Origin: Juglans regia
Taxonomy: Eukaryota > Streptophyta > Magnoliopsida > Fagales > Juglandaceae
Length of the DNA: 64,000 bases
Direction of reading: 5' to 3'
Assembly (NCBI RefSeq): GCF_001411555.2
Contig: NC_049907.1
Coordinates: forward strand, 31,943,734 to 32,007,733
In this document: piece by piece, positions 1-10,431 of the stretch
Position numbering within the stretch: position 1 is the stretch's first letter
Layout: every line of letters starts with the position of its first letter
Program-made: the position numbers and the translations under genes
Notes under the pieces: model-generated
Seen by the model: only the letters and a program-made list of their open reading frames with translations
What the model was told of the DNA's origin: nothing
Database searches by the model: none

Positions 1-400
1 TCACATGAGTGACAATAGATGTTTGCATCCTTAAACAAGGTAGGCCAATAAAATCCACAATACATAATTTTTGCAGCAGTTTTCTTCATTGAAAAGTGGC
101 CCCCACAAGCTTGGGAGTGATAAAATTCCAAGACGCTAGCAATCTCCTCATCGGGGATGCAACGCCTTAAAATTTGGTTAAGGTAGTATTTGAAAAGAAA
201 ATGGTCATCCCAATAGAAACTACGTACCTCAGTCATGAACTTCCTCTTGTCCTGTGCACTCCAATCTATATGTATCTCACCCGCAGCAAAATAATTCACA
301 ATGTGAGCAAACCATGGTAGAGAAATAATAGAAAGTGAATGCTCATCGGGAAAATCATCCCTGATTGGCAGGTGGTTAGAGGTGTCCTCAAATGTGAGCC
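1..400 (-). pseudogene. Integrase N-terminal zinc-binding region, Ty3 pol fragment
   Basis: Translating the minus strand from about 400 to 1 gives a continuous stretch ending with the HHCC zinc-finger pattern of retroelement integrases: H in FYHSQACGGHF, a second H three to five residues on, then the YCGFYWPTLFKDA block and the CHSC cysteine pair. This finger lies at the start of integrase, just downstream of RNase H, which matches the neighbour at 499-747. The catalytic core (D,D-35-E) is beyond the window edge. Confidence 0.8.
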
Positions 401-498
401 TTGAGAGATGGTCAGCCACTATGTTCTCCACTCCTTTCTTGTCTTTGATGGTGATATCAAATTCCTGCAAAAGTAAAATCTACCGTATTAGTCGCGCC

Positions 499-1086
499 TT
501 AGCATCCTTTTTTGTAAAAATGTACTTTAAGGGCTGCATGATCCGTGAAAATAACAATAGGAGAACCAATCAAGTAAGCACGAAACTTATCCAAAGCAAA
601 CACTATAGCTAGCAACTCTTTTTCAGTGGTGGAGTAGTTCATCTTAGCGCTATTTAGAGTTCTACTACCATAGTAAATGACAAAAGGCTTCCCCTCCCGT
701 CCCTGTCCAAGAATAGCACCTACGGTAAAGTCACTAGCATCAAACATGATCTTAAAAGGTAAAGTCCAATCAGGTGGCTACATTATGGGTGCTGAGTTGA
801 GCTTGCCAATTAGCGTTTTAAAGGCCTCTTGACAAGCTTGTGTCCACTCAAATGGAGCATCTTTAGCTAGGAGGTCACATAGTGATCTAGATATGGTGGA
901 AAAATTATGTATAAACCTCCTATAAAAGCCTGCTTGACCAAGAAAGGATCTCACATCCTTTACTATCCTAGGTGTAGGCAACTTAGAGATTAATTCAATC
1001 TTAGATTGATCAACCTCTATCCCCCTAGAAGAAAGAATATGCCCTAAGACAATACTTGAAGGTACCATAAAATGGCATTTTTCCAT
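499..1086 (-). pseudogene. Ty3 RT thumb/connection and RNase H domain, decayed
   Basis: Two minus-strand pieces, 1086-778 and 747-499, cover the end of RT and RNase H. The first has the VRSFLGQAGFYRRFI block typical of Ty3 RT downstream of the active site. The second starts with FDASDFTVGAILGQ, the first catalytic Asp region of Ty3-type RNase H, followed by YGSRTLNSA, the YSTTEKELLAIVFAL block with its catalytic Glu, and IFTDHAALK with the next Asp. A stop at about 778 separates the pieces. It belongs to the polyprotein with the RT directly upstream. Confidence 0.85.
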
Positions 1087-1932
1087 TCAAAACCAATTCC
1101 TTCTCCTCACAACGAGTCAACACTCTTTCTAAATTCAATAAGCATGCATCAAAAGAAGATCCAAAAACAGTCAAGTCATCCATAAAAACTTTCATGCAAT
1201 TTTCAACCATGTCACTAAAAATGCTCATCATGCAACTTTGAAAAGTAACAGGTTTACACAATCCAAATGGCATTTTACGAAAAGCATAAGTACTGAAAGG
1301 ACAAGTGAAAGTGGTTTTATCCTGTTCTTCTAATGCAATTTCAATTTGATAATAACCAGAATAACCATCCAAGAAACAATGAAAGGATGACCAGCCACAC
1401 GCTCAAGAATTTGATCAATAAAAGGGAGAGGAAAATGGTCTTTCCGGGTGGCAGCATTCAACTTTCTGTAATCAATGCACATCTGCCACCCAGTCACAAG
1501 TTTTGTAGGGACTAACTCTCCTAGGTCATTCTTCACCACGGTAACACCTGACTTTTTGGGAACAACCTGTGTAGGAGTTACCCATTTACTATCAGAAATG
1601 GGATATATCATTCATGTATCTAATAGTTCCAACACTTTATTCTTCACCGCTTCTTTCATAGTGGGATTAAGCTTACGCTGAAGGTCTCTACGAGGGTCAG
1701 TTCCTTCCTCCAAATTAATTTAATGAGAACAGACCAGGGTACTAACTCCTTTTATATCAGCAATGCTCCAACCTAAGGCTGACTTATGCTCACTTAGAGT
1801 CCGAATTAATTTCTCACATTGAAACTCAGACAATATAGATGAGATAATAACAGGAAAAGTATCACCTGAACTAAGGAAAGCATGCTTTAAACCCTTAGGT
1901 AGATGCTTCAATTTAACTTTGGATGCTTTCAC
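1025..1932 (-). pseudogene. Ty3 reverse transcriptase core, frameshifted
   Basis: The minus strand encodes RT in two overlapping frames. The first (1611-1330) carries the SKWVTPTQVVPKKSG block, WQMCIDYRKLNAATRKDHFP and FIDQILERVAGH. The reading then shifts at about 1370 to a frame with DGYSGYYQI, FAFRKMPFGLC-like blocks and the catalytic box FMDD inside VFMDDLTVFG (usually YVDD or FMDD in this superfamily). A fragment at 1932-1720 lies between protease and RT. The frameshift breaks the polyprotein between fingers and palm. Confidence 0.85.
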
Positions 1933-1935
1933 ACT

Positions 1936-2331
1936 TTAAGGAATTTTTTTTTCATCTTTCTCAAGCAACTCCTCAAACTTCGATAAGTGAGCTATAGAAA
2001 CTCCCATATCCATAAGTGAGTCAAACATGTATGTCCGGTGGCTCTCGTCATCATCTTCTGGCTGTTTTGCAATATGGAAGATATTGACCTCGAGAGTCAT
2101 GTTTTCAAAAGACAGCTTCATGAGCCCATTCCTGCAATTAATAAGAGTATTAGCAGTGGCAAGGCAAGGCTTACCTAAAATCAAAGGAATTTTAGAAGTA
2201 GTATCAACAACAGAGCTAGTGTCAAGGATTAGAAAATCAACAAGATAATTAAATTTGTCAATTTGAATTAGAACATCCTCTACAACACCCCGGGGTACTT
2301 TGACTAAACGGTCAGCCAATATCAAAACCAC
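1936..2331 (-). pseudogene. Ty3 aspartic protease region
   Basis: A 131-residue minus-strand stretch carries the retropepsin-like region of Ty3 pol: a segment ending in VDFLILDTSS, then IPLILGKPCLATANTLINCRNG and the LSFENMTLEVNIF block that often follows it in Athila-type proteins. It lies between gag (upstream, higher coordinates) and RT, which is the expected order. The ILGKP block is characteristic of this lineage; the catalytic Asp-Ser/Thr-Gly loop lies upstream and is not clear here. Confidence 0.75.
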
Positions 2332-2565
2332 AGTGGTTGGTTTGATTTCTCCCTACCCCAACTGCAAATAAATAGAATTTGGCATTAGATTCACGCTAGC
2401 TCCTAAATCTAGCAAAGCTTGCCCAAACTCATGATTTCCAATGTTGCATGCAGTGGTTGGACAACCAGGATCCTTGCACTTGGGAGGAATCCACTACTCA
2501 ATTAGAATACTAACTTGCTCTGTCAAGAACGCTATCTTCTTCACATGATGCTTCCTCTTAACAGT

Positions 2566-4096
2566 CTACAAATCCTTGAGAACTTTTGCATAAGTAGGAA
2601 CTTGTTTAATCACATGCAAAAGAGGAAAATTGATTTTTACTTGCCTTAGATTCTCTAGGATTTCATTGTTAGGATCCAGAGTTTGCTTGCTTGACTTTAA
2701 AGATTGAGGGAATGGTACCTTAACAATACTCTCTGTCACCTTAGGTTCCTTGGGTAGCTCAACATCAGTACTATCTTGATCCTTTTCCACATCCTCTGAT
2801 TTGTTCGTTGTTGGGATATGTAATGACTTACCACTTCTCATCACAATGACATTCACATCCTTCAAATTCTCTTGCGCCATGTGTTGACCATGGGGTGCAG
2901 ACTGAGCTTGAGAATGAACTTACCTTGCTCATTCACACTCAAGGAACTCATCAATTTGGACACTTGGCTCTTTATCTCCTTATTTTCTTCAACAACTTGC
3001 TTAATTAAAGGTTCAAACTTTTGGTTAGTCTTACCCTGTGCCTCAATAAAAGCATGCAAAATGTTTCCTAAATGACTCCTAGAAGATGAAGGTGAATGAT
3101 ATGATCTAGGAGGTTGTGCAGGCGGCTGGTTTTCAGATTTTCAGTTAAAATTGGAGTGATTGCGCCACCCCGAATTATAGGTATTAGAGAAAGGTGCAAA
3201 AGGCACATACCTAAGGCATTACATTGTTCCTCATACATCCCTCTCATCTCAGCAAATGTGGGACACTCTTAGGCGAGGTGATCTACCCTGCCACACACAA
3301 AACATGGTTTAAAAGGCTCTGCATATTTAGCCACGTGTGTTGGCCTTAAGTCCTTAGTTTTTAACACATCTAGCTCCCTAGTGAGCATCTCAACCTTAGC
3401 CTTTAGGCTATCCTCTTCCCTGAGATGGTAAATTCTACCACCACTTAGATTTTCTGCAGGTCGTGACCTAATTGTGCTCTCAGTAGCACAAGGTCAAGTC
3501 CAAGTGTGAGCTTTTTCAACAAGCTCATTGAGGTATTTTATGGCCTCATCAGGATCTTTCTGTAAGAACTCACCATTACATATCATCTTCACAAATTGGC
3601 GCTCTCTAGGTGTAAGTCCCTCATAAAAATAGCTCACTAAGTGCCAATTCTTATACCCATGGTGAGGACACATACTCAACAACTCCTTAAATCTCTCTCA
3701 AGACAGATACAAAGTCTCACTGTCCTTTTGTGCAAAGGAAGAGATTTACCTTTTTAAAGCATTGGCCTTATGTTGGAGAAAATATTTATTAAAGAAGACC
3801 TGAGTCATCTCATTACATGACCCAATAGATCGTGGTCTCAGCGAGTATAGCCAACTCTTAGCTCTATCCTTCAAAGAGAAATGAAAGAGCTTAAGTCTCA
3901 CAATGTCATCAGTTGCATTTTGACAATGAAAATTCACAACTACTTCCTCAAACTCCTAATATGTACATATGGATTTTTATTTTCCAAGCCATTAAAAGTA
4001 TGGAGTAACTGTACCATCCCTGTTTTAAAATCCAGTTGGCGAGTGTTAGCTGGAAACATTATGCATGATGGTGTGGATGTGTGTGTAGGGTGGAGG
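2566..4096 (-). pseudogene. Athila-type gag, 3' part, with zinc knuckle
   Basis: On the minus strand, the stretch from 4096 to about 3740 holds the conserved retrotransposon gag domain (blocks such as VRLKLFHFSLKDRAKSWLYS). It continues at 3682-3494 with HGYKNWHLVSYFYEGL and DEAIKYLNELVE. A CCHC zinc-knuckle relic (C-x2-C-x4-H-x4-C, interrupted by a stop) lies at about 3310-3260. Further pieces at 3059-2862 and 2880-2566 are low-complexity linker. The gag frame ends exactly at 4096, where the T-run (poly-A on the minus strand) of the inserted LINE begins. Confidence 0.8.
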
Positions 4097-4305
4097 TTTT
4101 TGTTTTTTTAAAGAGTGAGTAGTCACCTGACCAGTAGTGACCCCCACCCAAGTTTATTAATAAGTCCTCACTTGTGGCAGAGGAATACCGTAATAACAAT
4201 CAGTGTACTCGGGCTTTACAATAATATGAAAGACTAATTAAGCCCCAAGTACCAGACCCCAAAAACATTTAACCAATAAATCACCAAACTAATAAAATAC
4301 CAAGG

Positions 4306-5562
4306 TTACAACCTTAAATAAGGAAGTTCCCAAAAATCCGTCCATACTAAGCCTCGAAGATTTCCCCGACCAATGTTAGACTCTGTAAAATACTTACACC
4401 GAATACAAGCACTTTCTTTAGCAAGATAAACCGCTACCATATTAGCTTCTCTATAAATATGATGGATGGAACAATTTAATTCAGAAAGCAACCTTTTTAT
4501 GTCATCCCAATAATCCCACAAATACCATAAGTTACATTTACCAGCCTCGATCCATCTCACAACAACTTCGGAATCTGACTCCACCATTATGTCTCGAATA
4601 CCCAATTGTTGAGTCAATTTTAATCCATCAAGTAAAGCTCTCCCTTCAACCACATTGTTGGAGACCTGCCCATAGTGGGTTGCAAAACCTGCTATAACTC
4701 GACCACAATGATCTCTAATAATCCCTCCTCCGCTGGCAAAACCAGGATTTCCATGCAAGCTACCATCGACATTAAGCTTATACTTACCTCTACAAGGCTT
4801 AACCCAACCCACAACCTTCATATTTTTATTGACAACTTGACCAATTGGACAACGTAAATCTTGTAAAATTCTGAGATCTTGCTGTTTCAATCTATCAAAT
4901 TTATGACGAAGCGAAAAAATATCTACTAGCATCAACTTAACCCATCTCACCACACCTTTCCAATCAGTTTTCTTCCCTTCCATTCTGTCTTCACACCGCG
5001 CTCTCCACAATGCCCATGAGATCGTGATAGGCAAAATTCCACGACATCAGCCTGCTTGAGAAGATGCTGAGGCACGAAGCCACCAAATATTCATAACAGC
5101 ATGCCAACTTCGGAGTTGAGGCAACCGAGCCTCCACAATACCTGCAAAATAATTCCAAACCATATCAACCAGGTCACCACTACAAAGAATGTGATCAATA
5201 GATTCTTGTTGTGGTAAAACACAACAATGACACTTTGATACTAATGAAATGCCCAGCTTAATAAGGATATCATCCACAGGTAACACTTGCTTTTGAGCAT
5301 GCCAACAAACAAAATACATTTTCTTGGGAACAAATTTATTCCAAAGCCATTTCCTCCATAAAGAAATTGGTCCTTAAGCTCTAATGAGATGCCAAGCAGA
5401 TTTTGTAGTAAACCTCCCATCCGAATTAGGCTGCCAAATACGCACATTAGAGCCACTTGAAATATGAACCGACGAAGCAGTTATTCTCTCAACCATCTCT
5501 TCCAACACCAACGTACGTAATTTAGAAATGTCCCAACCTGCATTAGTTAGGATTCCAGCCAC
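4306..5562 (-). pseudogene. LINE zf-RVT region and C-terminal RNase H
   Basis: Pieces at 5562-5374, 5456-5241 and 5319-5047 cover the zf-RVT segment (CHCCVLPQQESIDHILCSGDL, a Cys/His pattern), in different frames. At 5034-4306 a 242-residue reading frame carries an RVT_3-type RNase H: LNVDGSLHGNPG (first Asp), NNVVEGRALLDGL (Glu), VESDSEVVV (Asp). At the last position, usually REAN-x-VAD, it reads REANMVAVYLA, so the final catalytic Asp is replaced by Val. Plant L1 elements commonly end with such an RNase H domain. Confidence 0.85.
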
Positions 5563-5690
5563 TAATAAATCTTCATCTCCACTAACATCTTCTGAATTCG
5601 CAATGGCTCCGTCCCATACCCAGTTATCAAATCAAAAATTGCATTCACCATTTCTAAGCAAAATTCTTGAATTATTAAGCACCATCGACA

Positions 5691-7176
5691 TCACTGACAT
5701 AATGCCTTTCCAAAATCTGGAACCTGTGGAATTAGAAAGGATAGCTTATTGCTTCTCACCCACATATTTAGACAAAAAAATTTTGCCCAACACGATTTAC
5801 CATCTAGTAATTTCCAAGCAAATTTCATGAATAATGACATTTGCACATCAACAAGGCTCCGAATGCCCAAACCCTTTTCCTCAACCGACAAACATATATT
5901 TTCCCAAGACACCCATTTTCTTTTCTTCTTTTTTTTCTCATCAGTCAAGCTCCAGAGAAAATTAGAGAAAATGCTGTTGAGAGTTTTGAAAACACCCTTA
6001 GGTAAATTGATAACAGATAAAACATGAATTGGCATGCTAGATAAAACATGTTTAAGAAGCATAATTTTGCTCTCAAATGATAGGATGTGACTCTTCCATC
6101 CAGCCAGTTTCTTTTGAATCTTCAACAACAAAGGGTTAAATAATTTGATTGTGATTCGTCCCACATGCAATAGAACACCAAGATAAGTACACGGCCATTT
6201 ACCCTCCATAAATCCAGTTATCCTCAAAACCTCTAATTTTTGAGCAAGCGGAAATTTAGAGGAGAAAAATATAGAGTACTTATCCGGACTAACCAATTGT
6301 CCCGACATGGATTGATAAGCCTGTAAAGTCTTCATAACCTGTGCTATAGATCTTTTACCTCCATTTGTAAAACTCAATACATCATCAGCATAAAACAAAT
6401 GAGAGATCAAGGTACCTCCATTAGCATTAAAAGGCTTGACTTCACCTCTTGAAAATCATCATTAATCATCCGAGAAAGAAGCTCGTGTGATAAAATGAAA
6501 AGATATGGCGAAAGAGGATCTCCTTGTCTAATACCACGAGAAGGTTTGAGGAAACCTTTCATCGAGCCATTAAGCATAACTGAATACATATGAGATGAAA
6601 TACAATTAAAGATTAGACCCCTCCACTGATCTAAAAATCCCAAACGCTTCATAACTTCCATAAAAAAACTCCAGTTCACCCTGTCATACGTATTTGCCAT
6701 ATCAATTTTAATCATGGTGTTACCACCTCTCACCTTCTTGTTCATACTATGAATCATCTCTTGAGCAACAGAAACATTATAAAAAATGCTTCGCCCCTTA
6801 ATAAAAGCCGATTGCTCTTCAAAAATTAATTTAATCATGAAAGGCTCCAAACGATTCACCAAAGCCTTGGAAAGAATTTTATAGACAACAGAACATAAAC
6901 TGATAGGCCAGAATTGCGTAAAGTTCCTTGGATCATCCACTTTCAGAATCAAGACAATATTGGTAGCCCCAAAAAACGTGGTTAATGGCTTCCCCTCAAA
7001 AAATTCAATAGCCAACTTCAATAAGTCTTCATTGATAATATCCCAAGCATGCTGAAAAAAACTCGCAGAAAAACTATTAGGCTCAGACTACTATCTTGCG
7101 AGATTGACCAAAGAGCCTCCCTAATTTCAATCATCTCAGGAACTCTACATAGCAACCAATAGATTGTCACTCATTT
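5691..7176 (-). pseudogene. LINE reverse transcriptase domain, frameshifted
   Basis: The minus strand from 7150 reads into a PEMIEIREALWSIS block and on into an RT of about 450 residues. Recognisable motifs are the PISLCSVVYKILSKALVNRL block, EEQSAFIKGRSI, MIKIDMANTYDRVNW, RGIRQGDPLSPYLFIL and the catalytic YADD in HLFYADDVLSF. The last lies in a new frame starting at 6410, so a frameshift near 6408 separates the RGIRQGDP box from YADD. A stop lies just before 7021. The domain order matches plant L1 ORF2; the product would not be functional as it stands. Confidence 0.85.
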
Positions 7177-7472
7177 TAATCTTGAAGAGCTCTAGTTGGT
7201 TGATCTTCGTGTTCACTCATTTCTTCGGGACTAGATAGATTGTCAAATAAAGGATTTAAAAAATTTGATTCTGACTCTACCACAGGTCTACAAGCAAATC
7301 TACCCAAGGTATCTCTATATTAATGCATGCAAGGTAACAAAATACTAAAAGAATAAAAATACTATAAAAAAATTGGAGAGAAAAAATAATGAAACAAGTT
7401 AAAAGAAGGAACGAAGTTATCGCCTTTACAAACTGCTGAAAATAAAAACTATCTAGCAAATTTTCTACCGTG

Positions 7473-7490
7473 TCCCCGGCAACGGCGCCA
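7473..7490 (-). other. Primer-binding site of the Athila-type element (tRNA-Asp type)
   Basis: On the minus strand this is TGGCGCCGTTGCCGGGGA, the widely recognised plant Ty3 primer-binding site complementary to the 3' end of tRNA-Asp. It lies 5 nt from the TG/CA edge of the LTR at 7496, so it fixes both the orientation and the inner edge of the 5' LTR. Confidence 0.9.
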
Positions 7491-7495
7491 AAATT

Positions 7496-9108
7496 TGATT
7501 ACTCCCAAAGAATAACGCGGTAGTTGTAACACAGCTTTGAGGTGTCGATTCCACAGACAGACAAATTAAAAGAATAGTAGAAGGAACAAGGAAACCAAAG
7601 AAAACTATTAAATGATTAATGGAGAACAAAGATTAATTTTAGATGCAAATTAAAGTGAAGCAAAGTGATTAACGGAAAAAGTACTCAAGTTTACAAACAG
7701 TAAAGCGTCGGGAATCTCTTGCACAAATCTGGTATTTTAATTTTTCTTAATTCATTGAATAACTCAATCGGGAACTCAAATCCCAAAATTCTCAATCGGA
7801 AAGTATAGATTTATAAACCAAGATTAAACCAAATGTAACCCTTTAAAAAATCATTCACCACTTTTCAAATACACAAATTATTATCACTATTGAGAAAATC
7901 TAACGACGACAATATACTCAGGAAGCGATATTGGAGCAAAGAATTTAATTAATATAGATAAATAATTGATCCAAACATAATCAAAGAGCTAATCCATTCA
8001 ATAGAAAAACCATGATTGAATCTATAAACAGAATGAATTCTATGATTATTCAGAGAAGAAAACATCAACAATGAATTGAGAATGATAAAACAAAAGATTT
8101 TTAGTAATTAAAAATCAAATACATAAATAAAAAATAAATTAAAAATACCATATAATGTGCAAATTCATCCCTAACCCTACTTGAGAATTTAACTATCTAT
8201 TTGAGCAAGAACAACCCAAACTCTCCAAAAAGAACAGCCAAGAAAATAAACAAGAATAATCTCTAAAACTCCTTGCATACGTGCCGTTAAAAATGGTTCA
8301 AGAGTCCCTCCTTAACCACCAACCTTTCTTACGCCCAATATCCTTTAATTCAAAAGTTATCCAATCGTTGAAAATGTCTAGTCGGTTGCCAAGTCCTACT
8401 TCACTCTATCCACCTACCAACTTTCTTTCTGACGTCTAACAACCAAAAAGGCCAAACAAACAAAAATCCCAAACTGCTCCACGTGTTGCTAGTCGTTCCT
8501 AAAGAATCCTCACTGTTGTGTGTAAGGATCCTTATAGTTCTTCACTGTCAATCACTCCGAATCACACCAAAGAGAGAATGTACAAACACAAGAACTCATA
8601 TGGATAATCAAGATTCCATAGCAAATCTTGCAGAGAATCTTCGAGGGATTCTCAACCTCCAAAAAGTTGATTTCACTAAATTCTTCAATACCATTTACAT
8701 GAACTCTCCTGCTTTTATAGCAGCAGTCGAGAAGCAGAAAACAATGTAATGTTTTAATACCCAAAATGCAAACTACAACAAGCTAAACGCAAGACAAGAA
8801 AGTAACCAAGATGAAATGTGCCGTTTCACTAATTCCTTACAATAGACCAAAACACACCGTTTCACTAAGTAAAATCATTTCGTTATTTATGCTACTCAAT
8901 CAGTTAATTCTGTTATTTCCTTCAACACAAAATGCACTGCCATACTCCCCTTTCCTCTTCAAGGCCTCGCCCACTACACCCGTGACATTGTGTCTCTCTT
9001 GGCCAAGCAAAAGACTTGCTTTTTGAATTGAAATTGGGTCCCACGTGTGCTGCGTGTCTCTCATTTTTTTTTATAATTTTCATTTCTTGACCCTAAAATC
9101 CAACAACA
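7496..9108 (-). repeat. 5' LTR of the Athila-type element
   Basis: The inner edge (7496) is set by the primer-binding site. The outer edge is placed at a TGTTG...-type start (minus strand) near 9105-9108. The sequence is AT-rich and non-coding; a small plus-strand reading frame (8483-8749) has no recognisable domain. A length of about 1.6 kb suits Athila LTRs. The other LTR is outside the window, so the outer boundary cannot be confirmed by comparison. Confidence 0.6.
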
Positions 9109-9374
9109 AATGACATGCGTTAGAGCATAAATTGAAAACTTCCAAAAATGTTAAGTGTAAAGCCCAATTGCAAATTATCTCTCACCAACCAATAATGCAA
9201 TATTTGAGATTTAAAAGATCATAAAATCATGCTCAAATATATCTCAATGTGAATCGATATTAAATTCAATAATATAAAGTATATCTAGTTATTTTTATTT
9301 ACATTTTAGTATTTTAATCCAACAATAGAGTATTTCGATTGCACTCTCATACACTCATCACGCCCTCAAACCCA
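9109..9374. other. Unassigned AT-rich sequence
   Basis: No reading frame, terminal repeat or motif was recognised between the Athila-type LTR and the Tekay-like relic. Confidence 0.5.
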
Positions 9375-9985
9375 CAAGGTGTAAAGTGCAGCACGTTTCA
9401 TGATGGGGACAGCCCACCAATCATATGATTAGGGGGTGTCCTAGTGTAGCTCAAAATAATGGAGCTACTTCCAACTCTGATAACAGGCTGAAGCCATGGC
9501 CCTAGCCACTTGCTTGAGTGTATGCTGTCACTTTGAGAGATGTTGATGCTGATGCCCTAGAAACAGAAGAAGCTGACATCATTACAAGTATTTTTCTAAG
9601 ACTTCTACACCGTTAAACTAGATAGCATTGGTAGAATTGTTGTTAATAGTAGTATTACTTTGTCGATGTTAGGAAACGTCAGTAAGCTAAGACTCACAAC
9701 TTGTGCATTCAGGCACGTCGTAGTCTTTCATGTTTGCAGCGTTTGCATGGATCTGTAGCTTGCAAACTGAGCTGTTACCCTATAAAGTCGTTGTGACAGT
9801 TCCTGACAGGGAGTACAGTAGCTTGTACCCGAGTGGGTAAGGAGTGTCCTGTAGAAATAGAGGGTAGAGCTTTGAAGGCCAATTTGAAGCTTTTTTATCT
9901 AATGGAGTTCGATTTATTTTGGAGATGGATTGGCTATTCAAGCATTGTGCTAAGATAGACCGATTGTGACAATTCAATTTGATGG
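9375..9985 (+). pseudogene. Tekay/Del-like Ty3 gag zinc knuckle and protease relic
   Basis: On the plus strand a decayed CCHC knuckle (NHMIRGCPSVAQNNGA) is followed by VYAVTLRDVDADALETEE. After a gap of degenerate sequence come CPVEIEGRALKANL and, across frameshifts, an LEMDWLFKHCAKID block. This order (knuckle, linker, retropepsin with the GMDWL-type motif) is that of Tekay/Del chromoviruses. Stops and shifts are frequent. At about 9985 it meets an opposite-strand Tat-like fragment, so one of the two was truncated by insertion or rearrangement. Confidence 0.7.
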
Positions 9986-9989
9986 TTTT

Positions 9990-10431
9990 CTTTTCCTCAT
10001 CGTCCGGGCTCTACTTCCATAAAGCTAAGCAGTGGGTGGCCCGCTGTCGAGTCAATTATCAAATCGATACGAGGTAAGGGGAAGCTATCCTTCGAGCAAG
10101 TGTTATTCAAGTCGGTGGAGTCAACACACATCCTCCACTTCCCGCTCGCCTTCTCACTAGTACTACATTGGATAGCCACTTAGGATAGTGGGTCTCCCGA
10201 GGAGATGGTCCACTTCTTCAACTATGGCTACGTATGTTTTTTGTGGTAAAACGCTTCTGTTTGATTTTGCCTAGCTGTGGGGTCCACACAGATGCAATGC
10301 TCAGTGATCGTGTTATCGATCCCGGGAATTTCTTTGTGACTCTTGATGCTCGACAAGGATTCGTTTCACAGCCTGCCTCAACTCGGGAGAAATTTTGGTC
10401 CCGACCCGTACGGTGCACTCAGGCCTTTAGT
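9990..10431 (-). pseudogene. Tat-like Ty3 pol fragment (RT N-terminal part)
   Basis: The minus strand reads, across frame breaks, an IPGID...-type block, a WTPQLGKIKQKRF block, YPKWLSNVVLV, and finally SGKWRMCVDSTDLNNTCSKD and SFPLPRIDLIIDSTAGH (10179-9997). These are the successive landmarks at the start of RT in Tat-lineage Ty3 elements. The fragment stops at about 9990 before the catalytic box. Its upstream end is cut by the solo LTR starting at 10432. The matching protease lies beyond that LTR at 15604-15197, same strand, so both are parts of one element. Confidence 0.8.

Larger units (their letters stand above)
4097..7176 (-). mobile_element. 5'-truncated LINE (non-LTR retrotransposon) inserted in gag
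   Basis: The minus strand carries the second half of a plant L1-type ORF2: reverse transcriptase (7021-5691), zf-RVT region (5562-5047) and a C-terminal RNase H (5034-4306), followed by a 3' untranslated part and a terminal A-rich tail (T-run 4097-4110 on the plus strand). The endonuclease half is missing, which is the normal 5' truncation of LINEs. Athila gag-like sequence lies on both sides: the gag flank resumes at 7177 on the right and at 4096 on the left. No target-site duplication is visible. Confidence 0.88.
1..9108 (-). mobile_element. Athila-type Ty3 LTR retrotransposon, partial and decayed
   Basis: Reading leftward on the minus strand, the parts come in Ty3 order: LTR (7496 to about 9108), primer-binding site (7473-7490), gag (about 7470-3480), protease (2331-1936), reverse transcriptase (about 1932-1025), RNase H (1086-499) and the start of integrase (about 400-1). 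The 3' LTR and most of integrase lie left of the window. The tRNA-Asp-type primer site and the gag sequence style fit the plant Athila lineage (family knowledge). Every domain has stops or frameshifts, so the element cannot be autonomous. The outer LTR edge is inferred from a TG...CA boundary; the matching target duplication cannot be checked because the other end is missing. Confidence 0.85.
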
